Source of the DNA: Pseudonocardia petroleophila
GTDB taxonomy: Bacteria > Actinomycetota > Actinomycetes > Mycobacteriales > Pseudonocardiaceae
DNA: 64,000 nt
Assembly: GCF_014235185.1 (NCBI RefSeq)
Contig: NZ_CP060131.1
Location: forward strand, 3,727,501-3,791,500
Direction: 5' to 3'
The translations under genes were made by a program, and so were the position numbers. The notes beneath the pieces are model-generated. The model saw only the letters and a list, made by a program, of their open reading frames with translations, had not been told where the DNA came from and did not search any database. This document shows positions 33,395 through 42,023 of the stretch, in pieces (position 1 is the stretch's first letter; each line of letters begins with the position of its first letter).

Positions 33395-34335
33395 CGGGCC
33401 ACCGCCCGGGGGGCCGTGGCCCGCTCGGCCACCGCCCGCGCCCTGGCCAGCACCGCCTGCGACAGCGTGACGTGGGCCGCGTCCACCAGGACGCCGCCGA
33501 TGCCGACGGCCCCGAGACCGCGGGCCTCGCCGTCGCGGTAGGCGGCGATGTCGCGCTCGGCCCGCGCCACCTCATCCGCGGTCGGGGCGTAGACCTCGTT
33601 GGCGATCGGGACCTGCGACGGGTGGATCGCCCACTTCCCGGTGTAGCCCAGCAGCCCGGCGCGGCGGGCCTGCACGGTGTAGCCGGCCGCGTCCCGGTAG
33701 TCGGGGTAGGGCGCGTCGACCGCGACCAGCCCGCCGATCCGGGCCGCGGCGAGCACCTTGCACCGGGCGTAGTGCCAGAAGTCGCCGGGGTAGTCCCCGA
33801 GCGGGGCGAAGTTCGTGTCCACCCTGGCCCCCACCGACACCGAGAAGTCCCCGGCCCCGAAGATCAGCGCGTCGAGCCGGGGGCTGGCCACCGCGATCTC
33901 CTCGACGGCGGCCAGCGCGGCGACGTCCTCGATCAGCACCTCCAGGCGCACCGGCCTGGTCCGGCCCAGCTGCGCCTCCAGCTGGGTCAGCAGGACGTCG
34001 AACCACCAGACGTCGCGGGCCGAGGTGACCTTGGGCAGGATCAGGGTGTCCAGCGCGTCCACCGCGCCGGTCAGCACCTCGACCACGTCGCCGTGCGCCC
34101 ACGGCGTGTGCAGCCCGTTCACCCGCACCGCCCGCACGGTCGAGCCCCAGTCCCGGCCGGTCAGCGCGGCCACGGCGCCCGCCCTGGCCTCGACCTTGCG
34201 GGCCGGGGCGACGGCGTCCTCCAGGTCGAGGAACACCAGGTCGGCACCGCTGGCCGCGGCCCGGTCGAACATCCGGTCGCTGGTGGCCGGGGTGGCCAGC
34301 TCGGAGCGCCGCAGCAGCGGGGCGGCCGGGGCCAT
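33391..34335 (-). CDS. HpcH/HpaI-family CoA-ester lyase (citrate lyase beta/malyl-CoA lyase-like)
   Basis: 314 aa, ATG 34335. Barrel motifs: RSELATPATSDRMFDRA, DLVFLDLEDAVAPARK (metal-binding Glu/Asp), LEVLIEDVAAL, LIFGAGDFSVSVGAR and GYTGKWAIHPSQVPIAN. These fit malyl-/methylmalyl-CoA or citramalyl-CoA lyases that split a 3-hydroxyacyl-CoA into an acyl-CoA and a 2-oxo acid. Neighbouring CoA transferase and CoA synthetase genes are consistent with a short-chain dicarboxylate or branched-acid route (inference). Confidence 0.85.
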   Translation of the reverse strand: MAPAAPLLRRSELATPATSDRMFDRAAASGADLVFLDLEDAVAPARKVEARAGAVAALTGRDWGSTVRAVRVNGLHTPWAHGDVVEVLTGAVDALDTLILPKVTSARDVWWFDVLLTQLEAQLGRTRPVRLEVLIEDVAALAAVEEIAVASPRLDALIFGAGDFSVSVGARVDTNFAPLGDYPGDFWHYARCKVLAAARIGGLVAVDAPYPDYRDAAGYTVQARRAGLLGYTGKWAIHPSQVPIANEVYAPTADEVARAERDIAAYRDGEARGLGAVGIGGVLVDAAHVTLSQAVLARARAVAERATAPRAVAR

Positions 34336-34336
34336 C

Positions 34337-35533
34337 TCAGATCACGCCCTTTCCGCGCAGCTGCGCGATCTCCGCGGCGGTCAGCCCGAGCAGCCCGCCG
34401 TACACCTCGTCGTTGTGCGCGCCCAGCGCCGGCCCGAGATGGTCGACGCGGCCGCGGGCCGCGGAAAAGCGCGGCACCGGCGCCTGCACCCGGACCGGCC
34501 CGAGCCGGTCGTGCGGGACCGACATGAACACCCCCCTGGCCCTCATCTGCTCGTCGGCCACCAGGTCGGACACGTCGTACACCGGAGCGGCGGCCACCTC
34601 GGCGCGCTCGAACACCGCCATCGCGTCGTCGAGGTCGTGCCGTGCGACCCACTCGGCGACGGCGGCGTCGACCTCACCTGCCCGGGCCAGCCGCCGTTGC
34701 GGGTCGGCGAAGTCCGCCTGGTCGGTCAGGTCGGTGCGGCCGATCGCGGAGAACACGCGGAGGGCGACGGTGGGGGAGCTGCCCGACATGGCCAGCCACC
34801 GCCCGTCGCGGGTGCGGTAGGTGTTGCGCGGCGCGCTGATGTCCCAGCGGTTACCTGCCCGGGCGGCGACCACACCGAGCTGGTCGAAGGCCAGCAGCGA
34901 CTGCTCCAGCAGCCGGGCCAGCGGGTCCACCAGGTTGACGTCGACGAGCTGGCCGCCGCCGCCGTGCACGTCGCGGTGGTACAGCGCCATCAGCACGGCG
35001 TAGGCCGCGTTGAGCGAGGCGACGCCGTCGGCCAGCATGAACGGCGGCAGCGTCGGCGGTCCGGTGGCCTCGCCGACCGTGTGCGCGAAACCGCTCATCG
35101 CCTCGCCGAGGGTGCCGAAGCCGGGACGCTCGCTCTTCGGGCCGGTCAGCCCGAAGCCGGTGACGTGCAGCATTACCAGGCCCTCGTTGACCGAGCGCAG
35201 CGCCGGGTAGTCCAGACCCCATCCGCGCAGCGTGGCCGGGCGGGTGTTGGCCACCACCACGTCGGCGGTGGCGGCCAGCCGTCGGGCCAGCTGTTGCCCC
35301 TCGGTGGTCCGCAAGTCTAGCGTGACCGACTTCTTGTTCCGGCCGATGCTGGTCCATACCAGCCCGACGCCGTCGACCTGGTGGCCCCAGCCGCGGATCG
35401 GATCGCCGCCGCGCGGGTCCTCCACCTTGACCACCTCGGCGCCGAATTCGCCGAGGTAGGTGGCGGCGAGCGGTCCGGCGGCCAGCGTGGCCAGCTCGAG
35501 CACCCGGATCCCGCCCAGCATCGCGGAGCTCAC
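34337..35533 (-). CDS. class III (CaiB/BaiF) CoA transferase
   Basis: 398 aa from GTG 35533, which overlaps the previous stop as GTGA; an internal ATG at 35521 would only remove four residues. Typical features: IRVLELATLAAGPLAATYLGE, AEVVKVEDPRGGDP, NKKSVTLDLRT, and the catalytic Asp region in PPFMLADGVASLNAAYAVLM. It moves CoA between organic acids. Placed before the lyase and CoA synthetase, it probably starts or ends a CoA-ester branch of the cluster. Confidence 0.88.
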   Translation of the reverse strand: MSSAMLGGIRVLELATLAAGPLAATYLGEFGAEVVKVEDPRGGDPIRGWGHQVDGVGLVWTSIGRNKKSVTLDLRTTEGQQLARRLAATADVVVANTRPATLRGWGLDYPALRSVNEGLVMLHVTGFGLTGPKSERPGFGTLGEAMSGFAHTVGEATGPPTLPPFMLADGVASLNAAYAVLMALYHRDVHGGGGQLVDVNLVDPLARLLEQSLLAFDQLGVVAARAGNRWDISAPRNTYRTRDGRWLAMSGSSPTVALRVFSAIGRTDLTDQADFADPQRRLARAGEVDAAVAEWVARHDLDDAMAVFERAEVAAAPVYDVSDLVADEQMRARGVFMSVPHDRLGPVRVQAPVPRFSAARGRVDHLGPALGAHNDEVYGGLLGLTAAEIAQLRGKGVI

Positions 35534-36879
35534 GCGAGGCGCTCCGGGCGCGGCAGGCCCAGGTGCTCGCGCAGCGTGGTACCGGTGTAGCGCTCGCGGA
35601 ACAGGCCGCGGCGGCGCAGCGTCGGGACCACCAGGCGGACGAACTCCTCGAACGCGCCGGGCAGGTGCGTGGCGGCGACCACGAACCCGTCGCACGCCCC
35701 GCCGGTGAACCAGTCGCCCATCTGCTCGGCGACCTGGTCCCCGGTCCCGACGAACCGCGGCCCCTGCAGCAGGGTGGCCCGGTGCGCGGCCAGCGTGCGC
35801 AGGGTCAGCGTGCCCGGCCCGACGTGCCGTCGCACGCCCTGCACCAGGCCGCGCACCCCGGTGACGGACTCGATCAGCTCGTCGGTGATCTCCTCGTCGA
35901 GCCCGTGGCCGGCGAAGTCGTGGTTGGTCACCTCCGAGAGCAGCGTCAGCGACGCCATCGGGTGCACCAGCCGCTCCAGCAGCATGTGTTCCTTCTCCTT
36001 GGCATGGGCCTCGCTCTCCCCGACCACCGGGTAGGCCATCGGGAGCACCCGCACCAGGTCGGTGTCGCGGCCGATCGCGGCGATGCGTTCCTTCTGGTCG
36101 CGGTATTGCTCCGCGGCGACCTCCCGGCTGGGATCGCCGGTGAAGATGAGGTCGGCCCAGCGGGCGGCGAAGTCGCGCCCGCGCCCGGACTGACCCGCCT
36201 GGATGATCGGCGGGCGGCCCTGCGGGGTGCGGGGCACGGTGAGCGGTCCGCGCACCCGGAAGTGCTCGCCGCGGTGCCGCAGCTCGTGCACCCGGTCCGG
36301 GTCGGCGAAGATCCCGGCGTCGCGATCGAGCACCAGCGCGTCGTCCTCCCAGCTGTCCCACAGCCGGGCGACGACCTCGACGAACTCCTCGGCGCGGTCG
36401 TAGCGCGCGTCGTGGTCGAGGTGGGTCTCGGTCCCGAAGTTCTGCGCCTCGGTGTCGTTGACCGAGGTCACCACGTTCCACGCGACCCGGCCCGCCGACA
36501 GGTGGTCGAGCGTGGCGAACGTCCTGGCCACGTGGTAAGGCGGGTAGTAGGTCGTGGAGTACGTCGCACCCAGCCCGATGGAGCGGGTGGACGCCGCGAG
36601 TGCGCCCAGCACCGCGGTGAGGTCCAGCTTCACCGGTCGCGCGCCGTAGCGCACCGCGTCCGCGCAGGAGTCTCCGTAGATCGACGGCATGGCCAGCCGG
36701 TCGTCGAAGAACACCAGGTCGAACGTGCCGTCCTCGAGGGTGGCGGCGATCCGCTGGTAGTAGCGCAGGTCCAGGAAGTCCGCCGCGCCGCCGGGATAGC
36801 GCCACGATCCGGCGTAGACCGTGCTGTTGGAGGCCTGCATGAACGCGACCAGTGCCATCTGGCGAGCGGTTGCTCCCAT
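35530..36879 (-). CDS. LLM-class flavin monooxygenase, NtaA/DmoA type
   Basis: 449 aa. ATG 36879 has GAGAGGA upstream; longer frames start inside the spacer. Signature segments: FFDDRLAMPSIYG, IGLGATYSTTYYPPYHVARTFA, LDHLSAGRVAWNVVTSVNDTEAQNFG, PPIIQAGQSGRGRDFAARWADLIFTG. These are typical of the long nitrilotriacetate/alkanesulfonate-type monooxygenases that need FMNH2 from a partner reductase, absent here. It is the first gene of the long minus-strand run, downstream of a TetR gene. Confidence 0.88.
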   Translation of the reverse strand: MGATARQMALVAFMQASNSTVYAGSWRYPGGAADFLDLRYYQRIAATLEDGTFDLVFFDDRLAMPSIYGDSCADAVRYGARPVKLDLTAVLGALAASTRSIGLGATYSTTYYPPYHVARTFATLDHLSAGRVAWNVVTSVNDTEAQNFGTETHLDHDARYDRAEEFVEVVARLWDSWEDDALVLDRDAGIFADPDRVHELRHRGEHFRVRGPLTVPRTPQGRPPIIQAGQSGRGRDFAARWADLIFTGDPSREVAAEQYRDQKERIAAIGRDTDLVRVLPMAYPVVGESEAHAKEKEHMLLERLVHPMASLTLLSEVTNHDFAGHGLDEEITDELIESVTGVRGLVQGVRRHVGPGTLTLRTLAAHRATLLQGPRFVGTGDQVAEQMGDWFTGGACDGFVVAATHLPGAFEEFVRLVVPTLRRRGLFRERYTGTTLREHLGLPRPERLA

Positions 36880-36984
36880 CGACGATCCTCTCGACCCAGG
36901 CAGTCCAGCACGGCGGCCGGTGTCGCGGGTGCCTCGCTTCGCGACAGTCCGCCCGCGGCCGGCCCGCACCCGCTCCGCCGGGAT

Positions 36985-37620
36985 TCACGAGATAGTGAGG
37001 TCCAGTTCACTCTCGGCACCGCTGCGGGGGAGCACGCCCAGACACGCGTGGGCGGTCACGTCGAGCAGTTCTGCGAGCCGCTGCTCGGTCAGCCCGCTGC
37101 GGTAGAACAGCGTTGCCTGCACCGCGCCGATGGCGGCGTGCACGAGCAGCCGCAGCTCGCCGTCGCCGAGGTCGGGCCGCAGCGGCCCGAGCACACCCAC
37201 CCACTCCTCGATGTAGTGGCGCTGCTCGCGGCGCAGCCGTCTGCGGTCGGCGTCGGGCAGGCTGTGCACCTCGCGGTGGTAGACGGCGAGGATGTCCCGG
37301 TCGTGGAGGGCGACCCGGATGTGGTCGCGGACCAGCAGAGACAGCGCGACGTGGTCGTCGTCGCACCGGGCGACGATCGTGGCGGCCCGGTTCTGCAGCC
37401 GCTGCATCGCCTGGTCGAGCAGGGCGACGAGAAGGTCGTTCTTGCTGGCGAAGTGTCGGTAGACCCCCGAGCCGACGATGCCCGCCTCAGCGCCGATCTC
37501 GTCCATGGCCACGGCGTGAAAGCCGCGCCGGGACACGAGGTCGGCGGCGGCGGCCAGGATGCGACGGCGACGGTCCGGATCTCGTCGCCGAACGCCGTCG
37601 GCCGATGTCCCATTCGCCAT
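36985..37620 (-). CDS. TetR-family transcriptional regulator
   Basis: 211 aa. N-terminal helix-turn-helix: RRRRILAAAADLVSRRGFHA, VAMDEIGAEAGIVGSGVYRHFASKNDLLVALLDQ. The C-terminal domain has the KsdR/KstR2-like helical layout with no special motif. It is divergent from the enoyl-CoA hydratase at 37707 and upstream of the minus-strand flavin monooxygenase run, so it could govern both. A palindrome at 37656-37673 lies in the divergent region. Confidence 0.92.
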   Translation of the reverse strand: MANGTSADGVRRRDPDRRRRILAAAADLVSRRGFHAVAMDEIGAEAGIVGSGVYRHFASKNDLLVALLDQAMQRLQNRAATIVARCDDDHVALSLLVRDHIRVALHDRDILAVYHREVHSLPDADRRRLRREQRHYIEEWVGVLGPLRPDLGDGELRLLVHAAIGAVQATLFYRSGLTEQRLAELLDVTAHACLGVLPRSGAESELDLTIS

Positions 37621-37655
37621 CTGGTCATCATGGCAGGTGAGACGGTACGGTCGCG

Positions 37656-37673
37656 AGTGAAGCGTTCCTCACT
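37656..37673. promoter_or_regulatory. operator candidate AGTGA-N8-TCACT
   Basis: A dyad of two 5-bp arms separated by 8 bp lies midway between the divergent TetR gene and the enoyl-CoA hydratase. Size and location fit a TetR-family operator, but the arms are short and could arise by chance. Confidence 0.35.
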
Positions 37674-37706
37674 AATGTGGGGTTGGAACGATCAGGATGG
37701 GGACCG

Positions 37707-38474
37707 GTGAGCGAGGAAGCGATCACGTACGAGGTCGATGACGGTGTGGCCTGGGTGACCATCAACCGACCCGACGCCCGCAACGCGCTCAACGCGGCGG
37801 CCCGCGAAGGCCTGTTCGCCGCGACGCACCGGTTCAACGCCGACGACTCGGCCAAGGTCATGGTGTTGACCGGGGCAGGCGACCGGGCGTTCTGCGCCGG
37901 GGGCGACCTCAAGGAGATGTCCGAGACGGCGCTCACCGTCCCGCCGCCCGACTTCGCCCCCCAGTTCGGCCGCAACATCGACGTCATCAAGCCGACGATC
38001 GCCGCGGTGAACGGTGTCGCGTTCGCGGGTGGCTTCCTCCTGGCCCAGCAGTGCGACCTCGTCGTGGCCGCCGAGCACGCCACGTTCGCCGTCAGCGAGG
38101 TCAAGGTGGGCCGTGGGTCCCCGTGGGCGGCACCCTTGTCGTGGCTGCTGCCGCCGCGGCTGGCGCTGCAGATCCTGCTGACCGGCGATCCGATCTCCGC
38201 GGAGCGCGCACGCGAGGTCGGCATGGTCAACGAGGTGGTCCCCGCGGCCGAGCTCCGGGCCCGGACGCAGGAACTCGCCGTGCGGATCGCCTCGAACGCC
38301 CCGTTGTCGGTGCTCGCGGCCAAGCGCACCGCGTACCTGTCGGCCGAGTACCCGCTCGCCCGGGCCTACGAGCTGGCCGAGGACATCTGGGAGCCGGTCT
38401 ACCTCAGCGCGGACGCCCAGGAGGGCCCCACCGCGTTCCGTGAGAAGCGCACACCGGTTTGGAAGGGGCGGTAG
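37707..38474 (+). CDS. enoyl-CoA hydratase/isomerase family protein
   Basis: 255 aa from GTG 37707; a frame start 30 bp upstream would lie in the promoter region. Crotonase motifs: DRAFCAGGDLKEMSE, NGVAFAGGFLLAQQCDLVVA and AEHATFAVSEVKVGRGSPWA. The usual Glu pair is not fully kept (SEVKVGRGSPW), so it may be a hydratase, isomerase or a related activity. It leads a plus-strand run with TIGR03084, AtuA-like and SDR genes. Confidence 0.87.
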   Translation: MSEEAITYEVDDGVAWVTINRPDARNALNAAAREGLFAATHRFNADDSAKVMVLTGAGDRAFCAGGDLKEMSETALTVPPPDFAPQFGRNIDVIKPTIAAVNGVAFAGGFLLAQQCDLVVAAEHATFAVSEVKVGRGSPWAAPLSWLLPPRLALQILLTGDPISAERAREVGMVNEVVPAAELRARTQELAVRIASNAPLSVLAAKRTAYLSAEYPLARAYELAEDIWEPVYLSADAQEGPTAFREKRTPVWKGR

Positions 38475-38476
38475 CC

Positions 38477-39289
38477 GTGGCCGTGTCCATGGAGTCCGTT
38501 ATCGCCGACATCGAGGCGGAGACGGCCGATCTGCGAGAGCTGCTCACCGGCCTGCCGGAGGGTCCCGACGGCTGGGACGCCCCGACGCCCGCTGCGGGCT
38601 GGGCCGTCCGGGACCAGATCAGCCACCTGGCCTTCTTCGACGACGTGGCCGTCCGTTCGGCCACCGACCCGGACGGCTTCACCGCCGAGGTGCTGCCCCA
38701 GCTGGCCGACGGGACGATCGCGCCGGACACCATCGCCGAGCGGTACCGGGCGATGCCGGGCGCGGAGCTGCTGGCCTGGTTCGACGGTGCGCGGGCCGCG
38801 CTGGTCACCGCGTTCGCCGGGATCGACCCCTCGGTGCGGGTGCCGTGGTTCGGCCTGCCGATGAGCGCGGCGTCGTCGTTGACGGCGCGGATCATGGAGA
38901 CCTGGGCGCACGGCCAGGACGTGGCCGACGGGCTGGGCCGCGAGCGCGTCCCGTCGTCCCGGCTGCGGCACGTGGCCCACATCGGGGTCGGGGCGCGGGC
39001 GTTCAGCTACCTGGCCAACGGCCGCGAGGTGCCCACCGATCCGGTCCGGGTGGAGCTCACCGCACCCGACGGCAGCCGGTGGACCTGGGGGGCCGAGGGG
39101 GCGCCCGACCGGGTCACCGGTCCCGCGCTCGACTTCTGCCTGCTGGTCACCCAGCGCCGCCACCGCGACGACACCGCGCTGCTCGCCGAGGGCCCGCTGG
39201 CCGACGAGTGGCTCTCGATCGCGCAGGCGTTCGCCGGGCCACCCGGCGGGGGCCGCAAGCCGGGCCAGTTCGCGGGGGGTGCGGAATGA
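38477..39289 (+). CDS. TIGR03084-type DinB/mycothiol-fold protein
   Basis: 270 aa. GTG 38477 has AAGGGG about 9 bp upstream; GTG 38483 and ATG 38489 are alternatives. The four-helix DinB/MDMPI fold shows in GWAVRDQISHLAFFDDVAV and RIMETWAHGQDVADGLG, whose His residues form a metal site in this fold. Family members are actinobacterial and often precede AtuA-like genes, as here, with a 4-base overlap. Biochemical role is not established to my knowledge. Confidence 0.85.
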   Translation: MAVSMESVIADIEAETADLRELLTGLPEGPDGWDAPTPAAGWAVRDQISHLAFFDDVAVRSATDPDGFTAEVLPQLADGTIAPDTIAERYRAMPGAELLAWFDGARAALVTAFAGIDPSVRVPWFGLPMSAASSLTARIMETWAHGQDVADGLGRERVPSSRLRHVAHIGVGARAFSYLANGREVPTDPVRVELTAPDGSRWTWGAEGAPDRVTGPALDFCLLVTQRRHRDDTALLAEGPLADEWLSIAQAFAGPPGGGRKPGQFAGGAE

Positions 39290-41010
39290 GGCCCCCGGTC
39301 TGCATCGGCAACTGCTCGGGCTTCTACGGCGACCGGATCTCCGCGGCGCGGGAGATGGTCGAGGGTGGCCCGATCGACGTGCTCTGCGGGGACTACCTCG
39401 CCGAGCTGACCATGCTGATCCTGGCCAAGGCCCAGGCGAAGGACCCGGCGGGCGGCTACGCCCGCACCTTCCTCACGCAGATGGAGCAGGTGCTGGGCAC
39501 CTGTGCCGACCGTGGGATCAAGGTGGTCGCCAACGCCGGCGGGCTCAACCCGGCCGGGCTGGCCGCCGCCCTGCGCGAGATGGCGCAGCGGCTCGGGGTG
39601 CCGGTCCGGGTGGCCCACGTCGAGGGTGACGACCTGCGCGGCGACCTCGCCGCGATCACCCCGCCGGTCGGGGAGGCCAAGCCGGTCTCGGCCAACGCCT
39701 ACCTGGGCGGCTGGGGCATCGCCGAGGCGCTCGGCGCCGGGGCCGACGTGGTGGTCACCGGACGGGTCACCGACGCCTCCCTGGTCGTCGGGCCGGCCGC
39801 CTGGTGGCACGGGTGGGCGCGCACCGACTGGGACCGCCTCGCCGGAGCCGTCGCGGCCGGCCACGTGATCGAGTGCGGCCCCCAGGCGACCGGCGGCAAC
39901 TACGCGTTCCTCGACGAGGTGACCGACCGCCGCTACCCGGGCTTCCCGATCGCCGAGGTGGCCGCCGACGGCTCGTCGGTGATCACCAAGCACGACGGCA
40001 CCGGCGGGCTGGTGTCGGTGGGCACCGTGACCGCGCAGCTGCTCTACGAGATCGCCGAACCGGCCTACCTGGGCCCGGACGTGGTGGCGCACTTCGACAC
40101 GATCGCGTTGCGCCAGCAGGCCGAGCACCGGGTGGAGATCAGCGGGGTGACCGGGAGCCCGCCGCCGGAGACGCTGAAGGTGGCGCTCAACGACGTCGGC
40201 GGGTTCCGCAACACGATGACGATGGTGCTCACCGGGCTCGACGTCGAGGCCAAGGCGGCCTTCGCCGAGCAGCAGCTGTTCGACGTGCTGGGCGGCCGCG
40301 ACCGCTTCGCCGAGGTCGACGTGCGGCTGCTGCGCTTCGACAGTACCGATGCGCCCACCAACGAGCAGGCCACCGCCCACCTGCGGGTCACGGTGAAGGA
40401 CTCCGACCCGCGCAAGGTCGGACGGGCGTTCTCCAGCGGGATCATGGAGGTCGCGCTGGCCGGCTACGCCGGCTTCCACACGACCACCCCGCCGACGTCG
40501 GAGTCGGCCTACGGGGTCTACCGGCCCGCGGCCGTTCCTCGGTCGTCGGTGACCCAGCTGCTCGTCCTGCCCGACGGCGAGCAGCGGGTGATCGCGGATC
40601 CGCCCACCGCGCCGGCTGCGGCCGGTGCGGCCGAGCCCGCCGCGGAGCCCCCGGCACCCGCCGGGCCCACCCGCCGCGCCCCGCTGGGCGCCGTGCTCGG
40701 TGCCCGCTCGGGCGACAAGGGCGGCAACGCCAACGTCGGCCTGTGGGCGCGCGACGACGCCGGGTACGCGTGGGCGCGTGCGCACCTGACCGTCGAGCGG
40801 CTCCGCGGGCTGCTCGGCCCGGAGGCGTCCGACCTGCGGATCGAGCGGTTCGAGCTGCCGAACATCCGGGCGCTCAACGTCGTCGTGCACGGCCTGCTCG
40901 GCGAGGGCGTGGCGTCCTCCACCCGTCCCGACGCGCAGGCGAAGGGACTGGGGGAGTACCTGCGGTCCCGTCTGGTCGACGTGCCCGACTCGCTGCTGAC
41001 GGGGATCTGA
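39286..41010 (+). CDS. AtuA-family protein (DUF1446) with C-terminal AtuA-like domain
   Basis: 574 aa, ATG 39286 overlapping the TIGR03084 stop (ATGA). The N-terminal DUF1446 domain (about 1-440) starts CIGNCSGFYGDR and includes GDYLAELTM and VVTGRVTDASLVVGP; a Pro/Ala-rich linker leads to a C-terminal domain with LGARSGDKGGNANVGLWARD. AtuA is needed for acyclic terpene and branched acyl-CoA use in pseudomonads, with unclear chemistry. Its neighbours suggest a branched-chain acyl-CoA branch of this region. Confidence 0.87.
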   Translation: MRPPVCIGNCSGFYGDRISAAREMVEGGPIDVLCGDYLAELTMLILAKAQAKDPAGGYARTFLTQMEQVLGTCADRGIKVVANAGGLNPAGLAAALREMAQRLGVPVRVAHVEGDDLRGDLAAITPPVGEAKPVSANAYLGGWGIAEALGAGADVVVTGRVTDASLVVGPAAWWHGWARTDWDRLAGAVAAGHVIECGPQATGGNYAFLDEVTDRRYPGFPIAEVAADGSSVITKHDGTGGLVSVGTVTAQLLYEIAEPAYLGPDVVAHFDTIALRQQAEHRVEISGVTGSPPPETLKVALNDVGGFRNTMTMVLTGLDVEAKAAFAEQQLFDVLGGRDRFAEVDVRLLRFDSTDAPTNEQATAHLRVTVKDSDPRKVGRAFSSGIMEVALAGYAGFHTTTPPTSESAYGVYRPAAVPRSSVTQLLVLPDGEQRVIADPPTAPAAAGAAEPAAEPPAPAGPTRRAPLGAVLGARSGDKGGNANVGLWARDDAGYAWARAHLTVERLRGLLGPEASDLRIERFELPNIRALNVVVHGLLGEGVASSTRPDAQAKGLGEYLRSRLVDVPDSLLTGI

Positions 41011-41071
41011 CCGCACTACCGACGCCGACCGGGCATGGCGCCGCCGTGCCCCGACCGAGAGGTGGAACCAC

Positions 41072-41902
41072 GTGGGTACGTTGGACGGCAAGGTCGCTCT
41101 AGTGTCCGGGTCCGGGCGCGGGATCGGGCGCGCGATCGCCGAGAAGCTGGCCGGGGAGGGTGCCAGGGTCGTGGTGAACGACCTGGACGCCGATCCGGCG
41201 AAGGAGGTCGTGGCGGCGATCGAGGCGGCCGGTGGCGTCGCGGTCACCTGTGCCGGGAGCGTCACCGAGGACGGCTTCGCGGAGCGGTTCGTCGCCACCG
41301 CGGTCGACGAGTTCGGCGGGGTCGACATCATCGTCAACAACGCCGGCTACACCTGGGACTCGGTCGTGCAGAAGATGAGCGACGACCAGTGGGACGCCAT
41401 CCTCGATGTGCATCTCAAGGCGCCGTTCCGGATCCTGCGAGCCGCCCAGCCGGTGATCAGCGCCGCGGTCAAGCAGGCCAGGGCGGCCGGTGCCGAGGTG
41501 CCGTGCCGGAAGGTCGTCAACATCTCGTCGATCGCGGGTACGGGCGGCAACGCCGGTCAGGCCAACTACTCCGCGGGCAAGGCCGGGGTGATCGGGCTGA
41601 CCAAGGCGCTGTCCAAGGAATGGGGCCGCTACAACGTGACGGTCAACGCGGTGGCCTTCGGCCTGATCCGCACCCGGCTCACCGAGGTGCCGGCCGGGGG
41701 CGACGGCAAGATCGACATCGCGGGTCGCCAGCTCGCGGTCGGGGTGAACCCGGAGCTGCTCGACACGATGGAACGGGGCATCCCGCTGGGCCGGGCGGGC
41801 ACACCGGCCGACGCCGCGGGTGCGGTCTACCTGCTCTGCATCCCCGAGTCCGACTACGTCAGCGGCCAGGTCGTCATCTGCGGTGGGGGATTCACCGCCT
41901 GA
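41072..41902 (+). CDS. SDR oxidoreductase (3-hydroxyacyl-CoA dehydrogenase/FabG-like)
   Basis: 276 aa, GTG 41072 after GAGAGGTGG. SGSGRGIGRAIA cofactor loop, NNAGYTWDS, the catalytic NISSIAG and YSAGK. The preserved pattern resembles the SDR domain of multifunctional 3-hydroxyacyl-CoA dehydrogenases (HSD17B4 type). It ends the enoyl-CoA hydratase/TIGR03084/AtuA run, 61 bp after AtuA, and may supply the hydroxyacyl oxidation step. Confidence 0.87.
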   Translation: MGTLDGKVALVSGSGRGIGRAIAEKLAGEGARVVVNDLDADPAKEVVAAIEAAGGVAVTCAGSVTEDGFAERFVATAVDEFGGVDIIVNNAGYTWDSVVQKMSDDQWDAILDVHLKAPFRILRAAQPVISAAVKQARAAGAEVPCRKVVNISSIAGTGGNAGQANYSAGKAGVIGLTKALSKEWGRYNVTVNAVAFGLIRTRLTEVPAGGDGKIDIAGRQLAVGVNPELLDTMERGIPLGRAGTPADAAGAVYLLCIPESDYVSGQVVICGGGFTA

Positions 41903-41915
41903 CGGTGCGGCCGTC

Positions 41916-41936
41916 CGGACCGCGCGTCACGGTCCG
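41916..41936 (+). terminator. possible terminator hairpin after the SDR gene
   Basis: CGGACCG and CGGTCCG form a 7-bp stem with a 7-base loop, 14 bp after the SDR stop. There is no U-run, as is common in high-GC genomes, so this is only a candidate. Confidence 0.35.
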
Positions 41937-41948
41937 TATCGACCCGCA

Positions 41949-41965
41949 TGTCCCGTTCCGGGACA
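41949..41965. promoter_or_regulatory. 17-bp palindrome TGTCCCG-N3-CGGGACA
   Basis: Perfect 7-bp arms around TTC lie 58 bp before the esterase start at 42024. Size and position fit an operator for the esterase and perhaps the transporter genes behind it. No cognate regulator gene is adjacent. Confidence 0.45.
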
Positions 41966-42023
41966 CCCATTCGTGTGACGTCGACCATATGGTGCGCTCC
42001 GACCTCAGGGAACGGAGCCACCG

